A stretch of DNA of 64,000 bases, taken from assembly GCA_963757265.1 (NCBI GenBank), contig CAVWRA010000005.1, positions 61,361 to 125,360 on the forward strand, given 5' to 3'. A model generated the notes under the pieces. That model worked only from the letters and a program-made list of their open reading frames with translations, was not told where the DNA came from and ran no database searches. Numbering within the stretch: position 1 is the stretch's first letter; each line of letters begins with the position of its first letter. Shown piece by piece: positions 25,102 through 34,314 of this stretch. The translations under genes and the position numbers were made by a program. The DNA comes from CAIVVT01 sp963757265. GTDB taxonomy: Bacteria > Acidobacteriota > Terriglobia > Bryobacterales > Bryobacteraceae.

Positions 25102-25671
25102 TCACGGTGCGCCGAAAACCGCGGCCACCTCCTGGCGGAACTGGGCGGCCAGCAGCGAACCGGGCGGCTGGGTGAGGCGGGCGTCGAACACACGCTGCAG
25201 CGACTGGTAATACCACATCTGCTTTTCGCGGGGCCGCTTGAAGCGCTGCCAGGCCTTGTCGCCAATGCGCTGGAGATCCTCCCGCAAGGAGCGGACGTTA
25301 TCGAGCTTGTCGGCGATGCTGAGACACAACGCTTGGGCCGAGCCGGATTCGAGCAGGTGCAGCGTATGCTGCTTGCGCTTCTCCCAGGTCCAGATTTTGT
25401 CCGGTTCAGTGGCGAATTCGACCAACCGCGCAACGTCTTCGCCGAAGATGGTGCGGATCTCGTCAACGGTGGCATCGGTGTCTTCCACGGTATCGTGCAG
25501 CAGGCCCGCGATGGCCAGCTCCTCGCCGCAGCCGTAGTCGAGCAGGATTTTGGCGACGCGCAGAGGGTGAATCAGGTAGGGGATGCGCGTGCCTTTGCGG
25601 AACTGTCCCTCATGCGCCTCGGCGGCGAAGCGCAGGGCGGCGAAGATGACCGCTTTGCCGTCGCTATTCAT
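25102..25671 (-). CDS. Small alarmone hydrolase (MESH1-like HD protein)
   Basis: The ATG at 25671 gives a 189-residue single-domain HD hydrolase. It has the SpoT/MESH1 motifs: His35 in YLIHPLRVA, His59-Asp60 in GLLHDTVEDT with Glu63-Asp64, FGEDVARLVEFAT, and KLDNVRSL. No synthetase, TGS or ACT domain is present, so it probably hydrolyses (p)ppGpp or another nucleotide (NADPH has been reported for MESH1). The 51-base gap to the small exported protein and the 86-base gap from cdsA suggest separate or loosely coupled transcription. Confidence 0.85.
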   Translation of the reverse strand: MNSDGKAVIFAALRFAAEAHEGQFRKGTRIPYLIHPLRVAKILLDYGCGEELAIAGLLHDTVEDTDATVDEIRTIFGEDVARLVEFATEPDKIWTWEKRKQHTLHLLESGSAQALCLSIADKLDNVRSLREDLQRIGDKAWQRFKRPREKQMWYYQSLQRVFDARLTQPPGSLLAAQFRQEVAAVFGAP

Positions 25672-25757
25672 TGGCGATAAAGAGATTCCTTGAGTCCCCA
25701 GTATACGGCCGGAAGAGCGGGCAGGGAACGATAAGGGAGATGCGGCGGGAGCCGGAG

Positions 25758-26549
25758 CTAGCGCTGGAACCAGTCCAGCTGGAGCAGGCAATAAACCACC
25801 GGAATGGAGAACAGCGAGGAGTTGACGCGATCCAGCCAGCCGCCGTGGCCGGGCAGGAGATGCGAGCTGTCCTTGACGCCCGCGCCGCGTTTGATGGCCG
25901 ATTCGCACAGATCCCCGATCTGCCCGGCGGCGTTGGCCGCGGCGCACAGGAGCACGGCCTGCCAGGCGGGAACCTTGGGGAATATGAAGTGCAAATACGC
26001 GACGCCGGCCACGCCGCTGGCGCACAGCGAGGCGGCGGTGCCTTCCCAGGTTTTGCCGGGGCTGATGTGGGGCGAGAGCTTGTGACGCCCGAATGCCGTT
26101 CCGACGTAGTAGGCCACCGAATCGCCCACCCAGTTGACGGCCGCGGCGAACAGCAGCCACCACGGGCTGACGGCGCGCAACTCCAGCGAGCAGCGCCAAC
26201 TGCCGAATACGTACAGCAGTCCGAGGACCGAGCAGGCGGTCAGGGGCAGCACCGCGTCCAGCCGCTCGTGGCGCAGCGACAAGGCGAAGGACAGCAGCGC
26301 GAACAGCAGCACGAATCCGCCGATCTGTCCTAGCGGCAACAGCAGCAGGATGACCCCCGCTACGTAGCCGGTGAAAGTCTTGGCGAGGTTGGGGTACTGC
26401 GGGAAAGTGGCCGCGACGATGCCCAGGAACTCGTAGTAGCACACCAGCGCCACGGCGATCAGTGCCATCAGGAAGGTTTTTTGAGGAGCGAAACAGACAA
26501 TCCAGAAGAAGACGCCGCCGAGGATCAGGCCAGTAACGAGACGCTTCAT
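25758..26549 (-). CDS. cdsA: Phosphatidate cytidylyltransferase
   Basis: A 263-residue, eight-helix membrane enzyme that makes CDP-diacylglycerol. The C-terminal signature is SAIKRGAGVKDSSHLLPGHGGWLDRVNS, and FGRHKLSPHISPGKTWEGTAAS precedes it. In the usual signature the last acidic residue is Asp (HGGxxDRxD). Here it is Asn, an oddity. The gene overlaps uppS by 4 bases (ATGA), and the uppS-cdsA order is the standard bacterial arrangement. Confidence 0.93.
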   Translation of the reverse strand: MKRLVTGLILGGVFFWIVCFAPQKTFLMALIAVALVCYYEFLGIVAATFPQYPNLAKTFTGYVAGVILLLLPLGQIGGFVLLFALLSFALSLRHERLDAVLPLTACSVLGLLYVFGSWRCSLELRAVSPWWLLFAAAVNWVGDSVAYYVGTAFGRHKLSPHISPGKTWEGTAASLCASGVAGVAYLHFIFPKVPAWQAVLLCAAANAAGQIGDLCESAIKRGAGVKDSSHLLPGHGGWLDRVNSSLFSIPVVYCLLQLDWFQR

Positions 26550-27373
26550 CGGGAGGGCGCGGCGACGGTCTCGACTTCGCTCTCGGTCTCCCGCACAGGG
26601 GGATGGAGGCCGCCGAAGCGGCGATTGCGCTTCTGGTAGGCCGCGATGGCTTCCAGGAGACAGGTGCGGTCGAAATCAGGCCAACAGATATCGGTGACGT
26701 AAAGCTCGGAATAGGCAATCTGCCACAGCAGGAAATTGCTGATGCGCATTTCGCCGGAAGTGCGGATGAGCAGGTCCGGCTCCGGTTGGCCGGCAGTATC
26801 GAGTTTCAGCTCGATGGACTCCTCGTCAACCTGCAGGCGGTCGAGGGCGCCTTGGGCCCGCGCTTCGGCAATCAGGCGGTTGACGGCGTCTACGATTTCA
26901 CCCCGTCCGCCGTAGTTGATCGCCAGGTTGAGGATCATGCCGGTATTGCCGGCGGTGAGCCGGATGGCCTCCTCCAGCTCGCGGCGGACCTTGTCCGGCA
27001 AGGCCTGCGTCCGGCCGATGGTGCGCAACTGGATGTTGTTGGCGATGAGGCGCGGGACCTCGCGCCCGAGGTAGTAGTGGAGCAGACGCCACAGGCTCTC
27101 CACTTCGGCGCGGGGCCGTTTCCAGTTCTCCTTGGAAAAGGCGTACAGGGTCAGGCAACGTACGCCCAGGCGGGCGCAGGTCTCAACCGTTACCCGCACG
27201 GGTTCGACTCCGGCTTTGTGACCGGCTACGCGAGGCAGACTGCGGCGGCTGGCCCAGCGTCCGTTGCCGTCCATGATTACGGCAAGGTGCTCGGGCAGAC
27301 GCTCGGGAACGAGTGAGGTCGCGAGCTCCCACTCCCGGGTGCCGGGCTCCAGGATCTCCAACAGAGCCTTCAT
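26546..27373 (-). CDS. uppS: Isoprenyl transferase (undecaprenyl diphosphate synthase)
   Basis: A 275-residue cis-prenyltransferase. HLAVIMDGNGRWASRR contains the catalytic Asp35. GHKAGVEPVRVTVETC, LTLYAFSKENWKRP, NLAINYGGRGEI and PEPDLLIRTSGEMRISNFL are the remaining family motifs. It elongates farnesyl diphosphate to the C55 lipid carrier for cell-wall synthesis. It is translationally coupled to cdsA downstream. About 246 bases without a gene separate it from the next gene to the right. Confidence 0.96.
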   Translation of the reverse strand: MKALLEILEPGTREWELATSLVPERLPEHLAVIMDGNGRWASRRSLPRVAGHKAGVEPVRVTVETCARLGVRCLTLYAFSKENWKRPRAEVESLWRLLHYYLGREVPRLIANNIQLRTIGRTQALPDKVRRELEEAIRLTAGNTGMILNLAINYGGRGEIVDAVNRLIAEARAQGALDRLQVDEESIELKLDTAGQPEPDLLIRTSGEMRISNFLLWQIAYSELYVTDICWPDFDRTCLLEAIAAYQKRNRRFGGLHPPVRETESEVETVAAPSR

Positions 27374-27619
27374 GTAACGCTAACTTCATCCCATCTTACC
27401 CCATCGTGTGCCAGTCGCCCCGCGCGGAGATCGCACTGCCCGCGAGGGAACGCGAATAGATGGCGTTTCGCTCGCAGCGGGTAGGCAGCTCGTGCTCCTA
27501 CCGCCGAATGGAATGAACGGAGCTTAGCGTTAAAACTACAAAAACTCTTGATTCTGTCGTCATCGGTATGTAACTAAAGAGTAGTTGATTTGACATAATT
27601 CAACAGACGGAGGCCGGCG

Positions 27620-28222
27620 ATGAGGTTCGGGTTGATAGCGCTGTTCGCCCTGACAGCCATTGCGGCCTCAGCCGCGGATCCAGCCACCATCGGCCTGGTG
27701 TACCGGTCTGGATCGCCCGTTCCGGACGCCGTTCGAATATCGTTCGAGCAGCAAACAGAGCGCGGACTGCGCCAGATTGTGGCCGACTCCGGTTTAAGAG
27801 TGGCTTGGCGGGCAGAAGGAGCGTCGGCCCGTGGCGAGATTTGGGATCGCTTGATCGTGCTGCGATTCCAGGGCGATTGCACAATCTCGATGCGCCGTCC
27901 GCTGCCGCGCGGCGGAGCCTTGGGCGTGACGTGGGTGACCGATGGGCGTATTCTGCCGTTTATCGACATCGATTGCGGGCGGGTCAAGGCGACCCTGGCG
28001 CACGAAGGCCTGTGGCAGCAGGAGTTGATTCCTCCGACGGTGCTGGCGCGGGCGCTGAGCCACGTCGCGCTGCACGAGATGTACCATGTGCTGTCGGATC
28101 GGATCGAACACGACGCCAACGGGCTGTTCAAGGCCGAGTACTCTGCGGAAGACCTGCTGGCTCCGGCGGCGCTGCGTGCGAAGCGGCCTGCGCCGGTGAC
28201 AGATCTCTCGGCGGCGCGCTGA
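27620..28222 (+). CDS. Exported putative zinc metalloprotease-like protein (HEMYH)
   Basis: An ATG behind a GGAGG-like site gives 200 residues. A signal peptide (LIALFALTAIAASAAD) precedes a mature domain. HVALHEMYHVLSDRIEHD contains an HExxH zinc motif at residues 152-156, with a further His 12 residues after the first motif His. FIDIDCGRVKATLAHE precedes it. This is similar to small secreted proteins of acidobacteria with unknown function. A protease activity is inferred only from the motif. The upstream region has AT-rich sequence TAACTAAAGAGTAGTTGATT that may carry the promoter. Confidence 0.65.
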   Translation: MRFGLIALFALTAIAASAADPATIGLVYRSGSPVPDAVRISFEQQTERGLRQIVADSGLRVAWRAEGASARGEIWDRLIVLRFQGDCTISMRRPLPRGGALGVTWVTDGRILPFIDIDCGRVKATLAHEGLWQQELIPPTVLARALSHVALHEMYHVLSDRIEHDANGLFKAEYSAEDLLAPAALRAKRPAPVTDLSAAR

Positions 28223-28238
28223 ACGTGGCGCCGGGCGG

Positions 28239-29105
28239 CTAGAATTCCGTCCCCGCCTCCGGGCCGGGCGGTTTGACGGCCTCGGCCCGGAACAGAGCGC
28301 GGACCAGGTTCCAGGGAAGCGTAATTTCGATGCGCGGCGCGGCCGGATCGGCCAGCACCTCGCCGCTCCATTGCAGGACCAACCCCGGCTGGGTCAGCGC
28401 AAACTGGCTCGGGAGGGCGAAGCGGGTGTCGTGCAACGGCAGAGCGGCGGCGTCATCGAGACTCAGGGTCTCCCGCAAACGGCCCTCGGCCAGCGCGCTG
28501 AGCCTGGGCGCACAGTCTTTCTCGAGCAGCGAATCGAGCATCACGGGAGAACCGTTGCGGGGATTCAGGTCCAGGTAACTGCGCTCGTCAAAGGGCAACT
28601 CTTTGCCGGTCTGTCCCAGGTGGTCGTATTGGAAGCTCCAGACCTCGGGGCGGCGCGCCAGAATCTGCATGCCGCGGCGCTCGAACCAGGTCGAGTCGGC
28701 GTAAATGACGCCTTTATGCTCCACGCGCCAGCGCTCGATCAGCGCAGCGGCGTAAGGCTCCATCTCCGCGGCGCCGCCGGGAAATCCGAAAGCGGCGAGC
28801 AGGGCGGAGTTCATCTTGGAGGCGCTGTCCCCGGCGCCGCCCTTCAATTCCGGCCAGGTCGCGCGGAAGCTGACGCAGGCCTCGTCGCGGTGGCCGTGGT
28901 CGCCGCAGCCAGGCTCCGTCTTCTCGAAGCGCCGCATTTCAAAAGTGAGTGGCGGGGGCGCGGGTGCGGGCGCCGGTCGAGGTTGGAGCCACGCGCAGCT
29001 TGCGGCAAGCAGGCAAAGCAATAGTGCCGCCAGGACAGCGGGCCAAGTGGGGAGCGGCCCCAAAACGATGTCCCGGATCTGGGTGTGTCGGAGTTGAATC
29101 CACAT
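28239..29105 (-). CDS. Lipoprotein with DUF3298/RsiV-like domain
   Basis: The ATG at 29105 gives 288 residues. A hydrophobic segment ending in the lipobox LAASC (LLLCLLAASCAWLQ) predicts a lipid-anchored protein, though the N-terminal segment before it is longer than usual (about 20 residues). A Pro/Ala linker follows, then a globular region: VEHKGVIYADSTWFERRG, FDERSYLDLNPRNGSPVMLDSLLE, and a final LTQPGLVLQWSGEVL. This has the layout of DUF3298 (PdaC/RsiV-type) domains that bind polysaccharide or lysozyme. Convergent with the HEMYH protein. The upstream in-frame extension to 29192 has no ribosome-binding site. Confidence 0.7.
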   Translation of the reverse strand: MWIQLRHTQIRDIVLGPLPTWPAVLAALLLCLLAASCAWLQPRPAPAPAPPPLTFEMRRFEKTEPGCGDHGHRDEACVSFRATWPELKGGAGDSASKMNSALLAAFGFPGGAAEMEPYAAALIERWRVEHKGVIYADSTWFERRGMQILARRPEVWSFQYDHLGQTGKELPFDERSYLDLNPRNGSPVMLDSLLEKDCAPRLSALAEGRLRETLSLDDAAALPLHDTRFALPSQFALTQPGLVLQWSGEVLADPAAPRIEITLPWNLVRALFRAEAVKPPGPEAGTEF

Positions 29106-29331
29106 GGCCGAGATTCCCGATGAATGAGCTCGCCGATGCTTCAGCGACCGGCGGCGGCGCGGGGCGGCTCTCTTCAAAGTACCGTAAGCCACTCCCGGTT
29201 CTCAGCGCAGTGATTTTTCGGAAGCGCCAATGCAGCCCAACCGGGGGCGGCGCGGCACTCGCAATTTGAATAGAAAAAGAGGGTGCGCCGCGCCCCGCAC
29301 GGGCACCCTCTTCGGTTAGCGTCGGCCGGGC

Positions 29332-29913
29332 TCAGGCCGGCTTGCGCACGACTTCGATGTCGATGGTGATATTGACTTCGTCGCCAACCACAACTCCGCC
29401 GCCGTCCATATTCTTGTTCCAGACCACGCCGAAGTCCTGGCGATTGACGACCGTCGTGGCCGTGGCGCCGCGGCGCAGCATTCCCATCGGATCCTTGATT
29501 TCCTTGGAGATGTCGGACACGTGCAAAACCACCGGTTTGGTCACGCCGTGAATGGTCAGGTTGCCGCTGACATCGATGCCTTGGGAGGTCTGGCGGGCGC
29601 CGGTGCTGACGAAGCTGATTGTGGCGTACTTGTCGAGGTCGAAGAAGTCGGCGCTCTTCAGGTGCTTATCGCGAGCGGGCTCGCCCGTGTTGATTGTGGA
29701 AACGTCGATGGTCGCATCCACGACCGTCGCCTGCGGGTTGGCCTCGTCGTAGACCACCTTCCCACTCAGTTTCTTGAATTCGCCCTTGACGTTGCTGACC
29801 ATCAGGTGGCGGACGGAAAACTGCGCCGCCGAGTGGGCGGGTTCAACGCTGTATTCAGCGGCCAGCGCCGGAAGCGTCAGCGCCGACAACAGTAACGCAA
29901 TCTTGCGAATCAT
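29332..29913 (-). CDS. YceI-family periplasmic lipid-binding protein
   Basis: A 193-residue protein with a signal peptide (IRKIALLLSALTLPALAAEY). YSVEPAHSAAQFSVRHLMVSNVKGEF is the hallmark YceI opening, and the chain continues with ATVDVSTINTGEPARDKHLKSADFFD-like strands. The YceI lipocalin-like barrel binds isoprenoids or other amphiphiles. It lies 54 bases downstream of a MarR-type regulator on the same strand, which probably controls it. Confidence 0.93.
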   Translation of the reverse strand: MIRKIALLLSALTLPALAAEYSVEPAHSAAQFSVRHLMVSNVKGEFKKLSGKVVYDEANPQATVVDATIDVSTINTGEPARDKHLKSADFFDLDKYATISFVSTGARQTSQGIDVSGNLTIHGVTKPVVLHVSDISKEIKDPMGMLRRGATATTVVNRQDFGVVWNKNMDGGGVVVGDEVNITIDIEVVRKPA

Positions 29914-29967
29914 ATTTCCTGCATCCCCTTTGGTTGAGTTGTGATTTGTTATCGCCTGGCCGGACGC

Positions 29968-30454
29968 TCAAAGGCGGTCGGCCTGCTCGCGAATCCGATC
30001 CAGCGTTGCGATGAAGGCTTCGACTTCCGCGAGCGAAATTGTCTCAAAACATCCATCGACGAGGCCTTTGACCATCGGCTCGAGTTCGACCAACAGCTCA
30101 TTGCCCCGAGGCGTGGCGTAGCATAGAACCTGCCGGCGATCCGCCGGACAGCGCTGCCGCCGAACCAGGCTCTTCTGTTCCATCCGGTCCAGCAGGCGCG
30201 TCATCCCGGGCGCGCATTCGATCAGGCGGTCGGCGATGGCCAGCGTCGGCATGCCCTCCGCGCCCGCGTCGCGCAGAATCCGCAGCACGTTGTACTGCTG
30301 GTGGCTGAGGTCGTGCGGGGCCAGGCGCCGGTCGAACCAGGCGCGTCAACAGGTCGGCCGTTTTCAGCACGGCCACGAACCCTTCCTCCGCCGGAGAGGC
30401 GAACGGTCGTGACTGTTTCAGTTCCACCTGCAGCCGGCTTGCCGTTCTGCTCAC
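29968..30454 (-). CDS. MarR-family transcriptional regulator, interrupted by a one-base frameshift
   Basis: From GTG at 30454 the first frame gives the N-terminal helix (SRTASRLQVELKQSRPF, then VLKTADLLTR). Near 30345 the frame shifts, and the second frame continues with FDRRLAPHDLSHQQYNVLRI, then the DNA-binding helix LECAPGMTRLLDRMEQKSLVRR and the wing PADRRQVLCYATPRG. Removing one base gives a 161-residue protein of normal MarR length. MarR-YceI pairs are common. Whether the shift is an assembly error or real inactivation cannot be told from the sequence. Confidence 0.8.
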
Positions 30455-30460
30455 TATTTC

Positions 30461-30494
30461 ATCCTACGACGATATTGATGACGGGTCAACTAAT
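30461..30494 (-). promoter_or_regulatory. Promoter and probable operator of the marR-yceI operon
   Basis: On the minus strand TTGACC (30489-30484), a 17-base spacer and TAGGAT (30466-30461) form a good sigma-70 promoter, with the GTG start 7 bases beyond. The -35 box is embedded in an imperfect inverted repeat ATTGATGAC..GTCAACTAAT (30474-30494), placed as expected for autorepression by the MarR protein. Confidence 0.6.
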
Positions 30495-30616
30495 TTCCAA
30501 CCATTTAATGATTGCACTTTTGTTTTCGACATTGGAGAAACGCCTGGTGCGCCAGTGCTCCAGCACTCGGGCGGGCGGCGGCCGAAGGGGGCAAATAGTG
30601 CTAAGTAATAACTGGG

Positions 30617-31186
30617 TCAGTACTTATCCGTCTCGAGATGCTCTTTGGGGGGCGACTGGAGGCGCTTCTTCCAAAGTCCCCGCAGGCGCTGTGCGGATTC
30701 CGCAAAGCCATCGCGCAACTCGCGTGGCGCGACGAAGCTGACGGCGTTCGCGGCGTCGATGAGGTAGGGCGCGATGCGGGAGTGGACCACCGATTCCGGC
30801 ACGGCCTTCACGGGGAAAGCCGTCAGGATCAGCACCAGGATGATGCTCAGCATAACCGCCTTGAGTGCGCCGAACCCGAGGCCCAGCAGACGGTCGAGCC
30901 AGCCCAGCCCCGTCGCCTTAAAAACTCTGTGGAGGATTTTCCCGATGATGGCGCCCAGAATCTGGATGGCGATGAAAATGATCAGGAAACCCAACACGTT
31001 AGCCACGGATTTGGAGCTGACGTATGGCATCAGGTAGAAGGCCGCGACGCCATAGGTCCAGCAAGCGATGAGCAATCCGGCCACGGTCGCCACCAGCCCC
31101 ACCACTACGCGCGAGAATCCCCTGGACAAGCCGTGAATCGCGTACACCAGGACGATGGCGAGGAAAGTGTAGTCCAGCCAGTTCAC
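30617..31186 (-). CDS. CvpA-family membrane protein
   Basis: A 189-residue protein with four predicted membrane helices. NWLDYTFLAIVLVYAIHGLSRG at the N-terminus and LGFGALKAVMLSIILVLIL with a following SVVHSRIAPYLIDAAN match CvpA, the colicin V production family. Its exact role is unknown. In many bacteria it sits next to a purine gene. Here it overlaps purC by 4 bases (ATGA), matching that pattern. Confidence 0.88.
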   Translation of the reverse strand: MNWLDYTFLAIVLVYAIHGLSRGFSRVVVGLVATVAGLLIACWTYGVAAFYLMPYVSSKSVANVLGFLIIFIAIQILGAIIGKILHRVFKATGLGWLDRLLGLGFGALKAVMLSIILVLILTAFPVKAVPESVVHSRIAPYLIDAANAVSFVAPRELRDGFAESAQRLRGLWKKRLQSPPKEHLETDKY

Positions 31187-32076
31187 AGAGACAGGCTCCT
31201 GCCGGTGAGGCGCGAATAGGCCTCCAGGTACTTCTCCTGGGTCTTACGCACAATTTCGGCGGGAAGTTCCGGCGCCGGCGGGCGCTTGTCCCAATCCAGA
31301 GTTTCGAGATAATCGCGCACGAATTGTTTGTCGAACGACGGCTGCGCTCCGCCGGGGCGGTAGGCGTCGGCCGGCCAGAAGCGCGATGAATCGGGTGTCA
31401 GCACCTCGTCGGCCAGGATCAACTTGTCGCCCAGGAAGCCGAATTCGAACTTGGTGTCGGCCAGCAGGATGCCGCGGGTGAGGGCGTAGGCGGCGGCGGT
31501 GGAATACACGGCCAGCGTCAGGTCGCGCAGGCGCTGGGCCAGATCCGCGCCGATCAGCTCGCAGGTGTGCTCGAAGCTGATGTTTTCGTCGTGGCCGGTC
31601 TGGGCCTTCGTGGCCGGCGTGAACAGCGGCTCGGGCAGACGGCCGCTCTCCATCAGTCCCGCCAGCAGCGGGATGCCGCAAACCGAATGGGATTGTTTGT
31701 ATTCCTTCCATCCGGAACCGGCCAGGTAGCCACGCGCCACGCATTCGATGTCAACCATTTTGGCGCGCTGCACCAGCATCGAGCGGCCTTCCAGTTGTTC
31801 GCGATAGGGGCGCAACTCAGCCGGGTACTCGTCAACCTCGGCGGAGATGAGGTGATGGGGCGTCAGGTCGCGCAGAAAATCGAACCAGAAGAGCGAAATC
31901 TGCGTCAGGATCACGCCCTTCCCTGGGATGGGGGAGCCGAGAATGCAGTCGAAGGCCGAGATGCGGTCGGTGGCGACCAGCAGCAGCTTGTCGGCTCCGA
32001 CGGCGTACACGTCGCGGACCTTGCCGCGCGCGACCAGCGGGAGGCCGGGGATCGAGGTTTGAACAACGGTGAGCAT
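31183..32076 (-). CDS. purC: SAICAR synthetase
   Basis: A 297-residue phosphoribosylaminoimidazole-succinocarboxamide synthase. GKVRDVYAVGADKLLLVATDRISAFD is the ATP-binding N-terminus. ECVARGYLAGSGWKEYK, TKAQTGHDENISFE, LADTKFEFGF and ADEVLTPDSSRFW are the other family motifs. It makes SAICAR from CAIR and aspartate in purine synthesis. It is of the longer, yeast-like type (about 300 residues). It is the first gene of a purC-cvpA pair. Confidence 0.96.
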   Translation of the reverse strand: MLTVVQTSIPGLPLVARGKVRDVYAVGADKLLLVATDRISAFDCILGSPIPGKGVILTQISLFWFDFLRDLTPHHLISAEVDEYPAELRPYREQLEGRSMLVQRAKMVDIECVARGYLAGSGWKEYKQSHSVCGIPLLAGLMESGRLPEPLFTPATKAQTGHDENISFEHTCELIGADLAQRLRDLTLAVYSTAAAYALTRGILLADTKFEFGFLGDKLILADEVLTPDSSRFWPADAYRPGGAQPSFDKQFVRDYLETLDWDKRPPAPELPAEIVRKTQEKYLEAYSRLTGRSLSL

Positions 32077-32203
32077 GGTGAGTGAACCTTATGGGATATC
32101 ACGCGCCGGTCCGCGTGACAAGGCCGCCGGGCGGGGTGATATCAGGCCTAGGATAAAACAAATTCGATCTGATGTGTTTGATGCGTGTCCGTTACGGCTG
32201 GGT

Positions 32204-32209
32204 TATACT
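32204..32209 (+). promoter_or_regulatory. -10 element of the tRNA-Tyr/tRNA-Thr/tuf transcript
   Basis: TATACT lies 35 bases before the mature tRNA-Tyr end, a near-consensus -10. The best -35 (TTGATG, 32178-32183) is 20 bases away, too far for a good match, so only the -10 is supported. Confidence 0.45.
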
Positions 32210-32244
32210 GAAAAAGTTGCCGAGGGGTCGCCACACACGCGTGT

Positions 32245-32333
32245 GGACAGGTGGCTGAGCGGTCAAAAGCAACGGGCTGTAAACCCGTCGCCCCTTGCGG
32301 GCTACTTAGGTTCGAATCCTAACCTGTCCACCA
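32245..32333 (+). tRNA. tRNA-Tyr (anticodon GTA)
   Basis: An 89-base type II tRNA. The acceptor stem is GGACAGG/CCTGTCC with discriminator A and an encoded CCA. The anticodon stem ACGGG/CCCGT encloses loop CTGTAAA (anticodon GTA). A long variable arm follows (CGCCCCTTGCGGGC region), and the T arm has TTCGAAT. It heads the tRNA-Tyr, tRNA-Thr, tuf cluster. Confidence 0.96.
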
Positions 32334-32410
32334 CTATTCCCGAAGCCGTAGCCGCGGTTGGGGCGGGGGTTTTCGTCCGCTTCCCCAGTTGCGCTAGAGT
32401 AGTAACGAAA

Positions 32411-32486
<76 letters not shown>

Positions 32487-32605
32487 GGGATTCCAGCCGC
32501 TCTTTCCTGCCACAGCGCGCCGGAATGCACGCCCGGGCGTGCCCGTCCAGCGCGGAAGCGGGGCAGGAGTTTTTCCAGGCCGGAGCGGAAGTCAGGAGCT
32601 TTTCG

Positions 32606-33795
<1,190 letters not shown>

Positions 33796-33918
33796 CGGGC
33801 CTGGGCCGCGGGACATGCCGCGGGCGCCGGACAGACGACAACGCTGGATGTGTTTCCGGATGGGGGCCGCGCGGCCGGGTGCGCCTGCGGGTTACGATTA
33901 AGTAGAGAGTCTGATCAC

Positions 33919-33992
33919 AGGGGGTTAGGTTAAGGGTAGACCCGCGGTCTCCAAAACCGCTAGTGGGGGTTCGAATCCCTCACCCCCTGCCA
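33919..33992 (+). tRNA. tRNA-Trp (anticodon CCA)
   Basis: A 74-base tRNA with acceptor AGGGGGT/ACCCCCT, discriminator G and encoded CCA. The anticodon stem GCGGT/ACCGC encloses loop CTCCAAA, giving CCA. The D stem is short (GGT/ACC). It lies 21 bases before secE, the standard place for tRNA-Trp in this cluster. Confidence 0.95.
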
Positions 33993-34013
33993 GCAGATTT
34001 CAGGAGTGTCAGG

Positions 34014-34265
34014 ATGGCGTCACAGACGACAACAGCAGGACAAATCGGCGGCCCGATCGGGAACTGGTTCAAAGGGCTCAAGGAGTACTTTGAAGAGCTC
34101 CGGGCCGAGATGCGGCGCGTCACCTGGCCGAATCGCGCCCAGGTCCAGGCGACGACGGCCGTGGTGATCATCAGCGTGTTTCTGTTTGCCGCGTACTTCG
34201 CCCTGATTGACGCCCTCCTGGGCAGCTCGATTAACAGAATGTTCCACGCATTGACGAAGAGATAG
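34014..34265 (+). CDS. secE: Preprotein translocase subunit SecE
   Basis: An ATG at 34014 behind CAGGAG gives 83 residues, normal for the single-helix bacterial SecE. WFKGLKEYFEELRAEMRRVTWPNRAQV is the conserved amphipathic segment with the RRVTWP motif, and VVIISVFLFAAYFALIDALL is the membrane helix. It is a core part of the SecYEG channel. A hairpin (ACGGTCCC-GCGA-GGGGCCGT, 34274-34293) lies in the gap before nusG. Confidence 0.95.
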   Translation: MASQTTTAGQIGGPIGNWFKGLKEYFEELRAEMRRVTWPNRAQVQATTAVVIISVFLFAAYFALIDALLGSSINRMFHALTKR

Positions 34266-34314
34266 GGCCGATCAGACGGTCCCGCGAGGGGCCGTTCATG
34301 AGGAAACACCCCGC

